DNA of 62,827 nt, taken from Mesorhizobium temperatum (lineage in GTDB: Bacteria > Pseudomonadota > Alphaproteobacteria > Rhizobiales > Rhizobiaceae). The DNA lies in NCBI RefSeq assembly GCF_002284575.1, contig NZ_NPKJ01000075.1, forward strand, positions 286,018 to 348,844, read 5' to 3'. Of the stretch, positions 8,637-17,612 are shown piece by piece. The stretch's first letter is position 1; every line of letters begins with the position of its first letter. The notes under the pieces are model-generated. The model had not been told where the DNA came from. It saw only the letters and a program-made list of their open reading frames with translations, and made no database searches. The position numbers were made by a program, and so were the translations under genes.

Positions 8637-9992
8637 TTACCTCGAAAACTCGGTGCGCACGATGCCGTGGCGCTGGAGCTTGTCGTAGAATGTCTTGCGC
8701 GGAATCCCCAGCGCTTCGATCGTGCGCCTGACGTCGCCCTCGTTGCGGCCAAGCGTCTCGCGGATGATGTCGGCCTCGTAGCGCTCCAGTCGCTCCGGCA
8801 GCTTCATGGCGGTATCCGGCTGGGCTGGGGCAGGGGCTGGCGCTCCGGCGTCTTCCTCCAATCCAAGCACAAACCGCTCGGCGAAATGCGCGAGTTCGCG
8901 CACATTGCCCGGCCAGTCATGCTCCCTGAGATGGCGGTGCACCGAGGCCGGCACCGCGGGCACCGAGCGCCGGAAGCGGGCGGCGGCGCGCTCGGCGAAA
9001 TAGAAGAACAGCAGGGCGACATCGTCGCGGCGCTCGCGCAGCGGCGGAATGGAGATCGTCACCACGTTGAGCCGGTAGTAGAGGTCCTCGCGGAACGTGC
9101 CGCGCTGGCGCGGATCGCCGAGATCGACCTTGGCGGCGGCAACGACGCGCAGGTCGACGGGTCGCATTTCGTTGGTGCCGAGCGGGGTCACCTCGCGCAT
9201 CTCCAGCACGCGCAGCATCTGCACCTGTGTCGAGACCGGCATGCTTTCGATCTCGTCGAGGAACAGCGTGCCGCCGCTGGCGTGCTCGATGCGGCCGATC
9301 CGCTTCTTCTGCGCGCCGGTGAAGGCGCCGGCCTCGTGGCCGAACAATTCGCTCTCGATGACCGTCTCCGGCAGCGTGCCGCAATTCAGCGCGACGAAAT
9401 TACCCCTGGCGCGGCGGCTCCAGCGATGCAGAAGGCTTGCCACCACTTCCTTGCCGGAACCGGTCTCGCCGGTCACCAGCACGTCGACATCGGTGTCGGC
9501 GATCTGGCGCAGCGTGCGGCGCAGCCTTTCCATCGCCGGCGTCTGGCCGATCAGCGGCAGGCCGTCCTGCGCCTCTCCAGCCGCCTCGCGCAAGGCGCGG
9601 TTTTCCATCACCAGGCGGCGTTTTTCCGCCGCGCGGCGCACGCTCTGCACCAGCCGGTCGGCGGCGAAGGGCTTTGTGATGAAGTCGTAGGCGCCGTCCT
9701 TGATCGCCTTGACCGCCATGGCGATGTCGCCATGCCCGGTGACGAGGATGACCGGAATGTCCGCATCCAGCCGCAGAATGCGGTCGAAAAGCTGCAGGCC
9801 GTCGATCTCAGGCATGCGGATATCCGACACCACCACGCCGGCAAAACCGGCGTCGAGCGTCGCCAGCGCCTCGGCCGCCACCGAAAAAGCGGAGACCGAA
9901 AAGCCGGCAAGCTCAAGCGTCTGCGCGGTGGCCTTGAGGAGATCGCTGTCGTCATCGATCAGGATGACCGGCGCTGCGTCGTCGTTGGTCAT
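8637..9992 (-). CDS. dctD: C4-dicarboxylate response regulator, sigma-54 activator DctD
   Basis: A 451-residue NtrC-family activator. The receiver domain has the acidic pocket at D13-D15 and phospho-acceptor D57 (SDIRMPEIDG). The AAA+ domain has Walker A GETGSGKE, the sigma-54 contact loop GAFTGA, Walker B GGTLFLDEIES and the arginine finger region LYYRLNVVTISIPPLRERRDD. A Fis-type HTH closes the protein (DVRRTIEALGIPRKTFYDKLQRHGI). Its start at 9992 lies 13 bases after the sensor gene, so dctB-dctD form one operon. It activates dctA, which is transcribed in the opposite direction beyond dctB from a sigma-54 promoter. Assignment as DctD rests on both sequence and context. Confidence 0.95.
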   Translation of the reverse strand: MTNDDAAPVILIDDDSDLLKATAQTLELAGFSVSAFSVAAEALATLDAGFAGVVVSDIRMPEIDGLQLFDRILRLDADIPVILVTGHGDIAMAVKAIKDGAYDFITKPFAADRLVQSVRRAAEKRRLVMENRALREAAGEAQDGLPLIGQTPAMERLRRTLRQIADTDVDVLVTGETGSGKEVVASLLHRWSRRARGNFVALNCGTLPETVIESELFGHEAGAFTGAQKKRIGRIEHASGGTLFLDEIESMPVSTQVQMLRVLEMREVTPLGTNEMRPVDLRVVAAAKVDLGDPRQRGTFREDLYYRLNVVTISIPPLRERRDDVALLFFYFAERAAARFRRSVPAVPASVHRHLREHDWPGNVRELAHFAERFVLGLEEDAGAPAPAPAQPDTAMKLPERLERYEADIIRETLGRNEGDVRRTIEALGIPRKTFYDKLQRHGIVRTEFSR

Positions 9993-10005
9993 GCTGCCTT
10001 GGCCA

Positions 10006-11880
10006 TTACACCGCTTTCGAAAGATGGACGGTGAAGCGGGTGCCGCAATCGTCGCTCGAAACCTCGATGCGTCCGCCATAATCGGCGACGATGTCTTTCG
10101 AGATGACGAGGCCAAGGCCGAGGCCTTTTTCCTTCGATGTGTTGAACGGCGTGAACAGAGATCTGAGGATCGCTGGCGGAATGCCGGGGCCGTTGTCGGA
10201 CACGCCGACCGTGACCCCATCCGTCGTGTCTTCCACTGACACCTGCACCCTGGCGTCGTCGCGGCCATCCAGCGCTTCAAGCGCGTTCTGGAAGAGGTTG
10301 ATCAGCACCTGTTCAAGCCGGACCCGATTGCCCATGACCTTGAGGCTCGGCGGCGGCAATTCGATGGCCAGTGCGTCGAGCCGGCCGGCGAAGCGGCTTC
10401 TCAAGAGCACCACGGCGCCTTCGATGATGCCGCGCAATTCGACAGGCTCGGCGGCGGTGCGGCCCTTGCGGGCAAAGGCCTTCAATTCTTCGGTGATGGT
10501 GCCGATGCGTTCGGTAAGTGCTGCGATGGCGCCGAGGTTTTCCTCGACGGGCGAAGTCTGCTTGCGGTCGAGGAAGACGCGGGCATTGTCGGCATAGGCG
10601 CGTATGGTGGCGACCGGCTGGTTGATCTCATGGGCGACGCCGGCGGCGACCTGGCCGAGGATGGCGAGGCGATTGGCCTGGACCAGATCCTGCTGCACCA
10701 CCTGCAGCTTGGCTTCGGTGCTGCGGTGGTCTGATATCTCGGCCTGCAGCCGGTCACGGGCGCGGCTCAGATCCTCGGTCCGTTCGACGACGCGGCGTTC
10801 GAGCTCGGTGCGCGCCGCCTGTTCGGCGGCGATCCGCATTTGTCCTGACTGCCGACGCCACAACAGATACGCAGCAAGGCCGAGCAACGGAACAATGACG
10901 CCGAGCGCAAGGAGCCGCATTTCACGGATCGCGGCGGCGATCGGCGCCTCGGCCGGGACGAGATAGTCGAGCCGCCAGGGGGTCGAAGGGATCAGGGTTG
11001 AAAGCCTGAGATATTCCGCATCGCTGCCGCCGGGCGTCACGGCATGGACGATCGACATGTCCGGGCTAAGCGCCTGCGGGCGCGTGATCGGCAATGGCAT
11101 CAGCAGTGCGTCGCCGAACTGCTGGCTGTCCTGGATGGCGGCAAGATCAGGCCCGGCAAGCCGCGCCGTCGTCATGAAGCGCCAGGACGGCACGCTGGTG
11201 ATCAGGACGACGCCATGCTCGTCGCTAACATAGGCCGGGCGGTTCGCCTCGTGCCAGTCGGCCTCGAGCTGATCGAATTCCGCCTTGACGACGACGACGC
11301 CGAGCGGTGCGGCAGCATCGCCGACGCGTCGCGAGATGTAGAGGCCGGGGCGTTTGCTGACATTGCCGAGCGCGAAATATTCGGCGGTTCCGGATTGCAT
11401 CGCCGCGGAGAAATAATCGCGGAACCGGTAGTCGTTGCCGACGAAGCTGATCGGCTCGCGCCAGTTGCTGGAGGCGATCGCCAGCCCGTCGGTGCCGATG
11501 ACATAGAGCACCGAAGCCTTAGTGCCGGAGACCAGCCCTTCGAGCTTGCGGTTCAGCACATCGATTGCAGCACCACTTTTCTGCGCCAGCGCGTCGCGCA
11601 CCTGCTGGTCTTCCGACAGCAGCAGGGGCAGGGCACGCGGGCTTTCCAGCACCGCGCGCAGCAGCGCGACCTTCAGATTGGCATCGGTGCGACCTTGCGC
11701 CGCCAGTGTCCCAACCTCGGTGGTGCGGCCATAGAGGCCGGCGCCGTAAAGCGCGGCCGTAGCGATCACAAGGGCGATGGCCGCAAACAGCAGCCAAGCA
11801 CGGCGCGCCCGCCTGCCGAGTTGCTCGGGCGTCGACGGCAAGGCAGCGGCGGGGCGTTGCAGCATCTCCCATTTGTGCAT
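10006..11880 (-). CDS. dctB: C4-dicarboxylate sensor histidine kinase DctB
   Basis: A membrane sensor kinase of about 624 residues. Two transmembrane helices (AWLLFAAIALVIATAALYGA and LLALGVIVPLLGLAAYLLW) enclose a periplasmic dCache/PAS-like sensor domain. They are followed by a coiled coil, the H-box (AAGVAHEINQPVATIRAYADNA), an N-box, and the G1 and G2 ATP lid motifs (VSDNGPGIPP; GLGLGLVISKDIV). It senses dicarboxylates together with DctA and phosphorylates DctD. ATG 11880 is chosen because the frame upstream offers only a TTG at 11892; ATG 11865 is another option. The start lies inside one of the DctD-site-like inverted repeats, so regulator binding could also affect dctB expression. Confidence 0.94.
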   Translation of the reverse strand: MHKWEMLQRPAAALPSTPEQLGRRARRAWLLFAAIALVIATAALYGAGLYGRTTEVGTLAAQGRTDANLKVALLRAVLESPRALPLLLSEDQQVRDALAQKSGAAIDVLNRKLEGLVSGTKASVLYVIGTDGLAIASSNWREPISFVGNDYRFRDYFSAAMQSGTAEYFALGNVSKRPGLYISRRVGDAAAPLGVVVVKAEFDQLEADWHEANRPAYVSDEHGVVLITSVPSWRFMTTARLAGPDLAAIQDSQQFGDALLMPLPITRPQALSPDMSIVHAVTPGGSDAEYLRLSTLIPSTPWRLDYLVPAEAPIAAAIREMRLLALGVIVPLLGLAAYLLWRRQSGQMRIAAEQAARTELERRVVERTEDLSRARDRLQAEISDHRSTEAKLQVVQQDLVQANRLAILGQVAAGVAHEINQPVATIRAYADNARVFLDRKQTSPVEENLGAIAALTERIGTITEELKAFARKGRTAAEPVELRGIIEGAVVLLRSRFAGRLDALAIELPPPSLKVMGNRVRLEQVLINLFQNALEALDGRDDARVQVSVEDTTDGVTVGVSDNGPGIPPAILRSLFTPFNTSKEKGLGLGLVISKDIVADYGGRIEVSSDDCGTRFTVHLSKAV

Positions 11881-11892
11881 GATTTCGCACAA
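11873..11892. promoter_or_regulatory. Candidate DctD upstream activator site 1
   Basis: An inverted repeat TTGTGC-N8-GCACAA about 106 bases upstream of the dctA sigma-54 promoter. Its position and palindromic form fit a DctD binding site. The site overlaps the 5' end of dctB. Binding is inferred. Confidence 0.65.
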
Positions 11893-11916
11893 AGCACAAT
11901 TCCGCTATGCGAATAT

Positions 11917-11935
11917 CCGCACTTTCTGTGTGCGG
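11917..11935. promoter_or_regulatory. Candidate DctD upstream activator site 2
   Basis: A second inverted repeat, CCGCAC-N7-GTGCGG, centred about 43 bases downstream of site 1 and about 70 bases before the -24 element. Tandem sites at this distance are typical for NtrC-family activators such as DctD. Binding is inferred. Confidence 0.65.
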
Positions 11936-11997
11936 AACGGAACTTTGAGTTCTGGAATATTCAATAAAATCAATGGGGAGGCTCTTTCCCGCGCACT

Positions 11998-12013
11998 TGG
12001 CACGGCAGTTGCA
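11998..12013 (+). promoter_or_regulatory. Sigma-54 (RpoN) promoter of dctA
   Basis: TGGCACG-N4-TTGCA matches the -24/-12 consensus exactly, with the GG and GC elements separated by ten bases. Transcription should begin near 12024 and give a leader of about 80 bases before dctA. It depends on RpoN and activated DctD by family knowledge. Confidence 0.93.
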
Positions 12014-12103
12014 AACACGACTTCAGCGGTCGCGAGGCTGCTGGGGGTCAACGCAATTGCTCCGGGAGGTCGAGCTTTCGATCGGAGCACAATGGAGGAC
12101 GTC

Positions 12104-13435
12104 ATGCAGACAGCATTCGCTGCCGCCGAGCCGCGCGGCAAAATTCCCTTCTACCGGCATCTCTATGTGCAGGTGCTGGCGGCGATCGCCGCCGGCGTGC
12201 TTCTCGGCCACTTCTATCCCGAAACCGGTGAGGCGATGAAGCCGTTCGGCGACGCCTTCATCAAGCTGGTGAAGATGGTGATCGCGCCGGTGATCTTCCT
12301 CACGGTGGCGACCGGCATCGCCGGCGTTTCCGACCTGCAGAAGGTGGGCCGCGTCGCCGGCAAGGCGATGATCTATTTCCTGACGTTCTCGACGCTGGCG
12401 CTTGTCGTCGGTCTCGTCGTCTCCAATGTCGTTCAGCCCGGCGCCGGCATGCACATCAATCCGGCCACGCTCGACGCCACAAAGGTGGCGACGTACGCCG
12501 AAAAGGCGCACGACACCAGCATCGTCGGCTTCCTGATGAACATCATCCCCGACACGATCACCGGCGCTTTTGCGAAGGGCGATATCCTGCAGGTGCTGTT
12601 CTTTTCGGTGTTGTTCGGGCTCGCTCTGGCGCTGGTTGGCGACCGCGGCCGCCCGGTCGTCGATTTCCTGCAGGCACTGACCACGCCGATCTTCCGCCTC
12701 GTCGCCATCCTGATGAAGGCCGCGCCCATCGGTGCCTTCGGCGCCATGGCCTTCACCATCGGCAAATACGGCATCGGCTCGATCGCCAACCTCGCCATGC
12801 TGATCGGCACATTCTACCTGACCGCGCTGCTGTTCGTGCTGGTCGTGCTTGGCGCGGTCGCCCGCTACAACGGCTTCTCGATCCTGGCGCTGATCCGCTA
12901 CATCAAGGAAGAGCTGCTGCTGGTGCTCGGCACCTCGTCCTCGGAAGCGGCACTGCCGGGCCTGATGGCCAAGATGGAGCGCGCCGGCTGCAACCGCTCG
13001 GTGGTCGGCCTGGTCGTCCCGACCGGCTATTCCTTCAACCTCGACGGCACCAACATCTACATGACGCTGGCCGCGCTGTTCATCGCGCAGGCGACAGACA
13101 CGCCGCTCAGCTTCGGCGACCAGATCCTGCTGCTCGCCGTCGCCATGCTGAGCTCCAAGGGTGCCGCCGGCATCACCGGCGCCGGCTTCATCACGCTTGC
13201 TGCGACGCTTTCGGTAGTTCCCACCGTGCCTGTCGCAGGCATGGCGCTGATCCTCGGCGTCGACCGCTTCATGTCGGAGTGCCGGGCACTGACCAACTTC
13301 GTCGGCAATGCGGTGGCGACCGTGGTCGTGGCGCGCTGGGAAGGGGAACTCGACCAGACCAAGTTTGCCGCCGCGATGGCCGGCGATCTGCCGGAGGAAG
13401 CCGATCTGTCGCTGCCGGGGCTGCAGGCAGCCTGA
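12104..13435 (+). CDS. dctA: C4-dicarboxylate/proton or sodium symporter DctA
   Basis: A 443-residue inner-membrane carrier of the DAACS (glutamate transporter) family that imports succinate, fumarate and malate; in rhizobia it feeds bacteroids during nitrogen fixation. Visible motifs are the serine-rich LGTSSSEAALPGLMAKME hairpin, PTGYSFNLDGTNIYMTLAALFIAQA and GVDRFMSECRALTNFVGNAVAT, all in the C-terminal transport core. ATG 12104 follows a GGAGG site by five bases; ATG 12092 is possible. It is transcribed divergently from dctBD from the sigma-54 promoter. A perfect 15-bp hairpin follows the stop codon. Confidence 0.97.
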   Translation: MQTAFAAAEPRGKIPFYRHLYVQVLAAIAAGVLLGHFYPETGEAMKPFGDAFIKLVKMVIAPVIFLTVATGIAGVSDLQKVGRVAGKAMIYFLTFSTLALVVGLVVSNVVQPGAGMHINPATLDATKVATYAEKAHDTSIVGFLMNIIPDTITGAFAKGDILQVLFFSVLFGLALALVGDRGRPVVDFLQALTTPIFRLVAILMKAAPIGAFGAMAFTIGKYGIGSIANLAMLIGTFYLTALLFVLVVLGAVARYNGFSILALIRYIKEELLLVLGTSSSEAALPGLMAKMERAGCNRSVVGLVVPTGYSFNLDGTNIYMTLAALFIAQATDTPLSFGDQILLLAVAMLSSKGAAGITGAGFITLAATLSVVPTVPVAGMALILGVDRFMSECRALTNFVGNAVATVVVARWEGELDQTKFAAAMAGDLPEEADLSLPGLQAA

Positions 13436-13455
13436 CCGTTCAGGCTGCACGGTCA

Positions 13456-13489
13456 TATCCCGAAGCCGGCTGCCGCCGGCTTCGGGATA
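13456..13489 (+). terminator. Hairpin after dctA
   Basis: Perfect 15-bp inverted repeat (arms 13456-13470 and 13475-13489, loop TGCC) starting 20 bases after the dctA stop. It lacks a downstream T run, so it may act as a 3' mRNA-protecting hairpin or a non-canonical terminator. Confidence 0.6.
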
Positions 13490-13928
13490 GCCGCCGCCAA
13501 CCTCCAATATCTGCGATTATCCACAGTCCACGCCGCTGCGCGCTGCCTCAGATGTAACAGGCTTGTGAGTTCTGTTCTTGGCGCGGGGCTTGTTCCGGCC
13601 GTATTTGAAGGTCAGTATCCGCCATGCCTTCAAGGTGCCAGTCCACTTCGATCCCGACCTGATCGCGACCGAAGGCGAGACATTTCCGTCGGGCTCGGTT
13701 GCGACCGGCCGAAAACCGTCGGAGCTTTTGCTGCCGCCGACCACAACCTCGACCAAGGCGGCAGCCCTCGAAGGCGATGGCGGCCTCGGTACGAAGTCGC
13801 AAAGCGAGCCCGTCTCCTGATGGAAAACCGCAGGCTTTTCCTCAGGAAACTCGTCGGGCACTTGAAGAGGGGGCAGGCCCGTGAGCGGGATTTTGCCGAA
13901 ACCAAAGCAAGATGCGAGGTCCAGTGCG
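13490..13928. other. Intergenic region, no supported gene
   Basis: About 440 bases between the dctA hairpin and the glycosyltransferase. Reading frames of 80-150 codons exist on both strands, but none has a recognised family or a ribosome site and start that support it. A GAGGT ribosome site for the next gene is at 13916-13920. Confidence 0.4.
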
Positions 13929-14993
13929 ATGCAGTCTGTCCCGAGGATTCCGGTATCCATCATCATCCCGAACTATAATTACGCGCGTTTCCTCAAACGC
14001 AGCATCGACAGCGCCCTCGAGCAGGACTACGCGGACGTCGAAGTCATCGTCGTCGACGACGCATCGCAGGACAATTCCACGACAGTCATGAAATCATATG
14101 GGGACAGGATCCTCTCATGCCCGCGAGCGCAAAATGGCGGGCATGCCGCCGCGTTCAACACCGGCTTTGCGGCAAGCTCGGGCAAGATCGTCCTGTTCCT
14201 CGACGCCGACGATTACCTTTATCCAACCGCCGTTTCCACGATCGTCGACACCTGGGATGCGGCAACCGCCCAGGTGCAGTCCAGGCTGCATATCGTCGAC
14301 GAGCGGCAACGCATCAAGGATGTCTTTCCGCCACCCGAACTGCCTTTCGACAGCGGTGACGTCATGCCGAAACTGCTGCACAAGGGCCGCTACCAGACAA
14401 CCGTGACCAGCGGGCTGGCCTTCGACCGCACAACCCTGGAATCGATCATGCCGATTCCTGAGCCGGAGTTCCGCCAGGGCGCCGATGGCTATCTTGCAAC
14501 GCTGGCGCCCATGTATGGGCACGTCCAGTCCATCGAGGAATGCGTCGGCGCCTACCGGATCCATGGCGCCAACCATTCGGTCTTCGGTGAAAAGCTCGCC
14601 GAGCGGGCACGCTGGAGGGTAACCCACGATTTCCGCCGCATGCAGGCGCTGTCGGATCAAGCCTCCGGGATTGGCCTAACAATTGTGCCGTCGGAGGCTG
14701 TCCGCCACGATCCGGTCCACCTGGAAGAGCGGCTGGCGTCGCTCTGCGCGGACAGGCGCCAGCACCCCGTGGCCAATGATTCCCGGCTGGCGCTCGGGGC
14801 GGCGGGCGCCGTCGCCAGCCTCGAAATGACGGCGTCCCTGCGCCGGCGCGCCGTCCTTGCCGCCTGGTTCCTGTCGGTCGGGGTGTTGCCGCGGAAAATG
14901 GCGACGGCGGTCCTGTCGTGGAAGCTTGACGCCTCGTCGAGGCCGGAATTCCTCAGCCGTCTGTCCAAGACAATCCGCCACGCGATGGGATAG
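13929..14993 (+). CDS. Glycosyltransferase family 2 protein
   Basis: A 354-residue GT-A-fold glycosyltransferase. The nucleotide-binding opening is VSIIIPNYNYARFLKRSIDSAL, followed by VIVVDDASQD and the metal-binding DADD at residues 92-95. It transfers a sugar from a nucleotide sugar, probably to a cell-surface glycan. The region after about residue 230 is not conserved in an obvious way, and the C-terminal part has one weakly hydrophobic stretch (RAVLAAWFLSVGVLP). ATG 13929 is preferred because a GAGGT site lies eight bases upstream; GTG 13881 would add 16 residues. It is isolated from the main polysaccharide locus. Confidence 0.88.
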   Translation: MQSVPRIPVSIIIPNYNYARFLKRSIDSALEQDYADVEVIVVDDASQDNSTTVMKSYGDRILSCPRAQNGGHAAAFNTGFAASSGKIVLFLDADDYLYPTAVSTIVDTWDAATAQVQSRLHIVDERQRIKDVFPPPELPFDSGDVMPKLLHKGRYQTTVTSGLAFDRTTLESIMPIPEPEFRQGADGYLATLAPMYGHVQSIEECVGAYRIHGANHSVFGEKLAERARWRVTHDFRRMQALSDQASGIGLTIVPSEAVRHDPVHLEERLASLCADRRQHPVANDSRLALGAAGAVASLEMTASLRRRAVLAAWFLSVGVLPRKMATAVLSWKLDASSRPEFLSRLSKTIRHAMG

Positions 14994-15090
14994 CGCGACG
15001 CCGTGTCATAGCTCTGCTAGGTATTCGGTCCGGTCCGGCAATCCAATATTACTAAGGGACATGGCCGCCCAAACCGAAGGATAATCAACC

Positions 15091-15397
15091 ATGACCTCTT
15101 ATGAGCCGAAAAGGCCGATCGAGCGCTGCCCCTCCCATCCCGGCGCGCTTCTCGATGACATTATTCCCGCAACCGGCAAGACCAAGGTGGAAATCGCCAA
15201 CCTGCTCGGGATCTCGCGCCAGCAGCTTTACGACATCATCCGTGAGAAGAAGCCGGTGTCCGGCTGTCGCCGCCCGTCTTGGAAAGATGTTCGGCGACGG
15301 CGCCGCGATCTGGCTCAGGATGCAGGCCGGCTACGATGCCTGGCATGCTGAACGCGAAGTAGACGTCAGTGTCATTCCAAGGCTGCATGGTGCCTGA
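15091..15397 (+). pseudogene. higA: HigA-type antitoxin, frameshifted, no toxin partner
   Basis: A HigA-family (XRE helix-turn-helix) addiction-module antidote. The first frame reads RCPSHPGALLDDIIPATGKTK and VEIANLLGISRQQLYDIIREKKPVS, the diagnostic N-terminus and HTH. The expected continuation (PAVAARLGKMFGDGAAIWLRMQ, then AGYDAWHAEREVDVSVIPRL) is in another frame from about 15262, consistent with loss of two bases in a TCGCCG-like context. The uncorrected frame stops at 15351 in a basic tail. HigA normally follows a higB toxin gene, but the 97 bases upstream contain none, so the antitoxin is an orphan as well as broken. Joining the frames gives a normal length of about 100 residues. Confidence 0.8.
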
Positions 15398-15493
15398 AAC
15401 GCGCGCCCAAGGGACGCGCTGGCGAGCCGCGCTCCGTCCGGCTCCTGAATTCACGACGAATGCTCGATGGCTAGGGCGAGCAGGCCCGGCCGC

Positions 15494-15886
15494 TCACTCG
15501 ACCAGAACATGCGCCTCCCGCGCGGCGCCGACAAAGGCATCCCTTGCGGCTTCGGTTGTAACATCGCCGCTCATGGCCCGGCGGCATGCGCGAAGTGCGG
15601 CGCCATGTTGCAGGCTGCCAGCGTCGCGCCACTGGCCTGTCAGCAATTCGACAGCCTGTTGTGCGTTGGAAATATGTCGGATCGTTCCCGTGATGCCGAC
15701 CGAAACAGCAACCGGCTTGGAAAACCATCCTTGATCCATGGGTGGAACCTTTGGTGAGTTGAACCCACCAAAACGCATGCCGTGGTACAAGGTTTCATTT
15801 GCGGCTGTCATCATGGCGTGAAAGCGGCGTTCCGCCGCCAGAAGGTCGGCGGGCGTCCCGTTCCAATCGGAGTCCCAACGAGCCAC
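15494..15886 (-). CDS. DUF982 domain-containing protein
   Basis: A 130-residue protein whose C-terminal 80 residues match DUF982, a small domain common in rhizobia: FSKPVAVSVGITGTIRHI, ELLTGQWRD, then ACRRAMSG and ARDAFVGAAREAHV. No function is known for the family. The N-terminal 45 residues are a less conserved extension. It lies between the broken higA and the polyamine-type ABC operon, with no sign of co-transcription. Confidence 0.8.
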   Translation of the reverse strand: MARWDSDWNGTPADLLAAERRFHAMMTAANETLYHGMRFGGFNSPKVPPMDQGWFSKPVAVSVGITGTIRHISNAQQAVELLTGQWRDAGSLQHGAALRACRRAMSGDVTTEAARDAFVGAAREAHVLVE

Positions 15887-15948
15887 TCACCAGCATAGCA
15901 ACGAACGCATGCCGACCCCGGGTAGGGCAGGCACGCGTCTGCCTACCA

Positions 15949-16755
15949 CTACTGCGCCCGGCGCAGCCTGACCACAGCACTGCGCGCCGCGAGCACCAGC
16001 ACCGTGATGATGATCAGGATCACCGAGAGTGCGGCAATCGCCGGGTCGATGTTGTCGCGCAGGCCCATCCACATCAGCCTGGGTAGCGTGATGGCGTTGA
16101 CCGAGGTGATGAACAGGGTGACGCCGATCTCTTCCCATGACAGCACGAAGGACAGCAGGGCGGCGGTGACGATGCCGAATTTGATGTTGGGCATGATGAT
16201 GCGTGTGGCGCGCTCCCACACGGTGGCGCCGAGGCCGCGCGCGGCAAGGTCGATGCGCCGGTCGAGCTGGCTGAGCGACACCAGGATCAGCACCGTGGCG
16301 AAGGGCACCGTCATCACCGCATGCGCCATGGCGACACCGAGCCAGGTATCGTAGCCGAAGAACGAGCTGGCACCGGAGATCGAGGTCAGCAGGAAGTAGA
16401 GCGTGATCGCCGAGACCACCGGCGGCACCACCATCGGCAGCAGCACGAAGCCGACCAGCGCGGCGGTAAAGCGCGGCTGGAACATCCACACGCCAAGGCT
16501 GAAGCACAGCGCCAGCACGGTGGAAAAGGCGCTGCTGAAGACGCCGATCCTGATCGAGAGCAGGATCGAGTTGATCCAGCGCGGATCCTCGATCAGCGCC
16601 CGGTAATGGCGCAGCGACAATTCGCCGGACGGCATCGCCAGCATGCGGGTCGGCGTCAGCGACACCGGAATGACGGCAAGCAGCGGCAACAGCAGGAACA
16701 GCGCCACCAAGGCGGCGAGGATCAGCGAGACGGGGCCGGGGCGGTAGGTCGGCAT
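15949..16755 (-). CDS. ABC transporter permease, spermidine/putrescine type (PotC-like)
   Basis: A 268-residue inner-membrane permease with about six hydrophobic segments and the EAA loop (DLAARGLGATVWERATRIIMPNIKFG), typical of PotC-family subunits. The start at 16755 shares one base with the stop of the preceding permease gene (TGATG), so the two are translationally coupled. It pairs with that permease to form the channel for the binding protein and ATPase encoded upstream. Ligands in this family include polyamines, opines and other cationic or amino-acid-like compounds. Confidence 0.92.
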   Translation of the reverse strand: MPTYRPGPVSLILAALVALFLLLPLLAVIPVSLTPTRMLAMPSGELSLRHYRALIEDPRWINSILLSIRIGVFSSAFSTVLALCFSLGVWMFQPRFTAALVGFVLLPMVVPPVVSAITLYFLLTSISGASSFFGYDTWLGVAMAHAVMTVPFATVLILVSLSQLDRRIDLAARGLGATVWERATRIIMPNIKFGIVTAALLSFVLSWEEIGVTLFITSVNAITLPRLMWMGLRDNIDPAIAALSVILIIITVLVLAARSAVVRLRRAQ

Positions 16756-17588
16756 CAGATCAGCTGCCTCGGCCTGACATAACGGAACACCAGCGCCATC
16801 AGTGCGCCGACGAACAGCACCAGCACAACGCTGATCGCCGCCCCCAGCCCCCAGTCCGGGCTCTGGAAGATCCTGAGATAGATCAGCTCGGCGACCATCA
16901 CGCTGCGGCCGCCGCCGAGGATCGCCGGCGTCACGAAGAAGCCGAGCGAAAAGACGAAGACGATCAGCGCCGATCCGATGATGCCGGACCGGGTCATCGG
17001 CACGAACACCGACCAAAAGGTGCGCATGCGGCTGGAACCCAGCCCGCGCGCCGCCAGCAGCACGCGGTCGTCAAGGCTGCGCATCGAAGACGCCAGTGGA
17101 AACACGGCGAAAGGAATGAGGAAGTGCGTCATGCCGACGATGACGCCGAATTCGTTGCGGACCAGCGTCAGCGGTTCTGAGATGAAGCCGATCGCCTGCA
17201 GCCAGGTGTTGAACAGGCCGCGATTGGAAAGCAGCGCCACCCAGCCGAAGGCGCGCGTCAGCACCGAGATCCAGAACGGCACCAGGATGCAGAACTCGGC
17301 GATCACGCGCTGGGCCGGCGTGCCGCGCACCCAGACCACGGTGATGGCGTAGGCGGCGGCAACCGAAACAATCGTGACGATCGCGGCGATGCGCAGCGTG
17401 CGGACAAACACCGACTGAACCAGCGGGTCACTAAGCAGCGTGCCATACTGCCCGAGCCCCGGCTCGGGCAGGGTGAAGCTCCAGTTGACAACGCCGAAGA
17501 ATGGCCAGGCGTAGGCGGCGCCAAGGAAGAGGAGCAGCGGCGCCATCAGCAGCGCCGCGCCCATCCTGTCGGAGAGATATGCTTTCAT
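16755..17588 (-). CDS. ABC transporter permease, spermidine/putrescine type (PotB-like)
   Basis: A 277-residue permease with an N-terminal transmembrane helix (ALLMAPLLLFLGAAYAWPFF) and the EAA loop (LLAARGLGSSRMRTFWSVFVPM). It overlaps the PotC-like gene by one base and starts 24 bases after the binding-protein gene. Sequence and order fit a canonical importer operon: ATPase, binding protein, permease, permease. Confidence 0.92.
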   Translation of the reverse strand: MKAYLSDRMGAALLMAPLLLFLGAAYAWPFFGVVNWSFTLPEPGLGQYGTLLSDPLVQSVFVRTLRIAAIVTIVSVAAAYAITVVWVRGTPAQRVIAEFCILVPFWISVLTRAFGWVALLSNRGLFNTWLQAIGFISEPLTLVRNEFGVIVGMTHFLIPFAVFPLASSMRSLDDRVLLAARGLGSSRMRTFWSVFVPMTRSGIIGSALIVFVFSLGFFVTPAILGGGRSVMVAELIYLRIFQSPDWGLGAAISVVLVLFVGALMALVFRYVRPRQLI

Positions 17589-17612
17589 CTCGGCCCCGGT
17601 TACCCCGGTCTA

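Noticed and set aside
8637..10280. Longer frame for dctD
   Set aside because: The extra residues overlap the end of dctB out of frame; MTNDDAAPVILIDDD at 9992 is the natural receiver-domain start.
12023..13507. 494-codon minus-strand frame opposite dctA
   Set aside because: Shadow of dctA with composition typical of antisense frames; no family pattern.
13517..13966. 149-codon minus-strand frame upstream of the GT2 gene
   Set aside because: No ribosome site, no recognised domain and overlap with the start of the glycosyltransferase.
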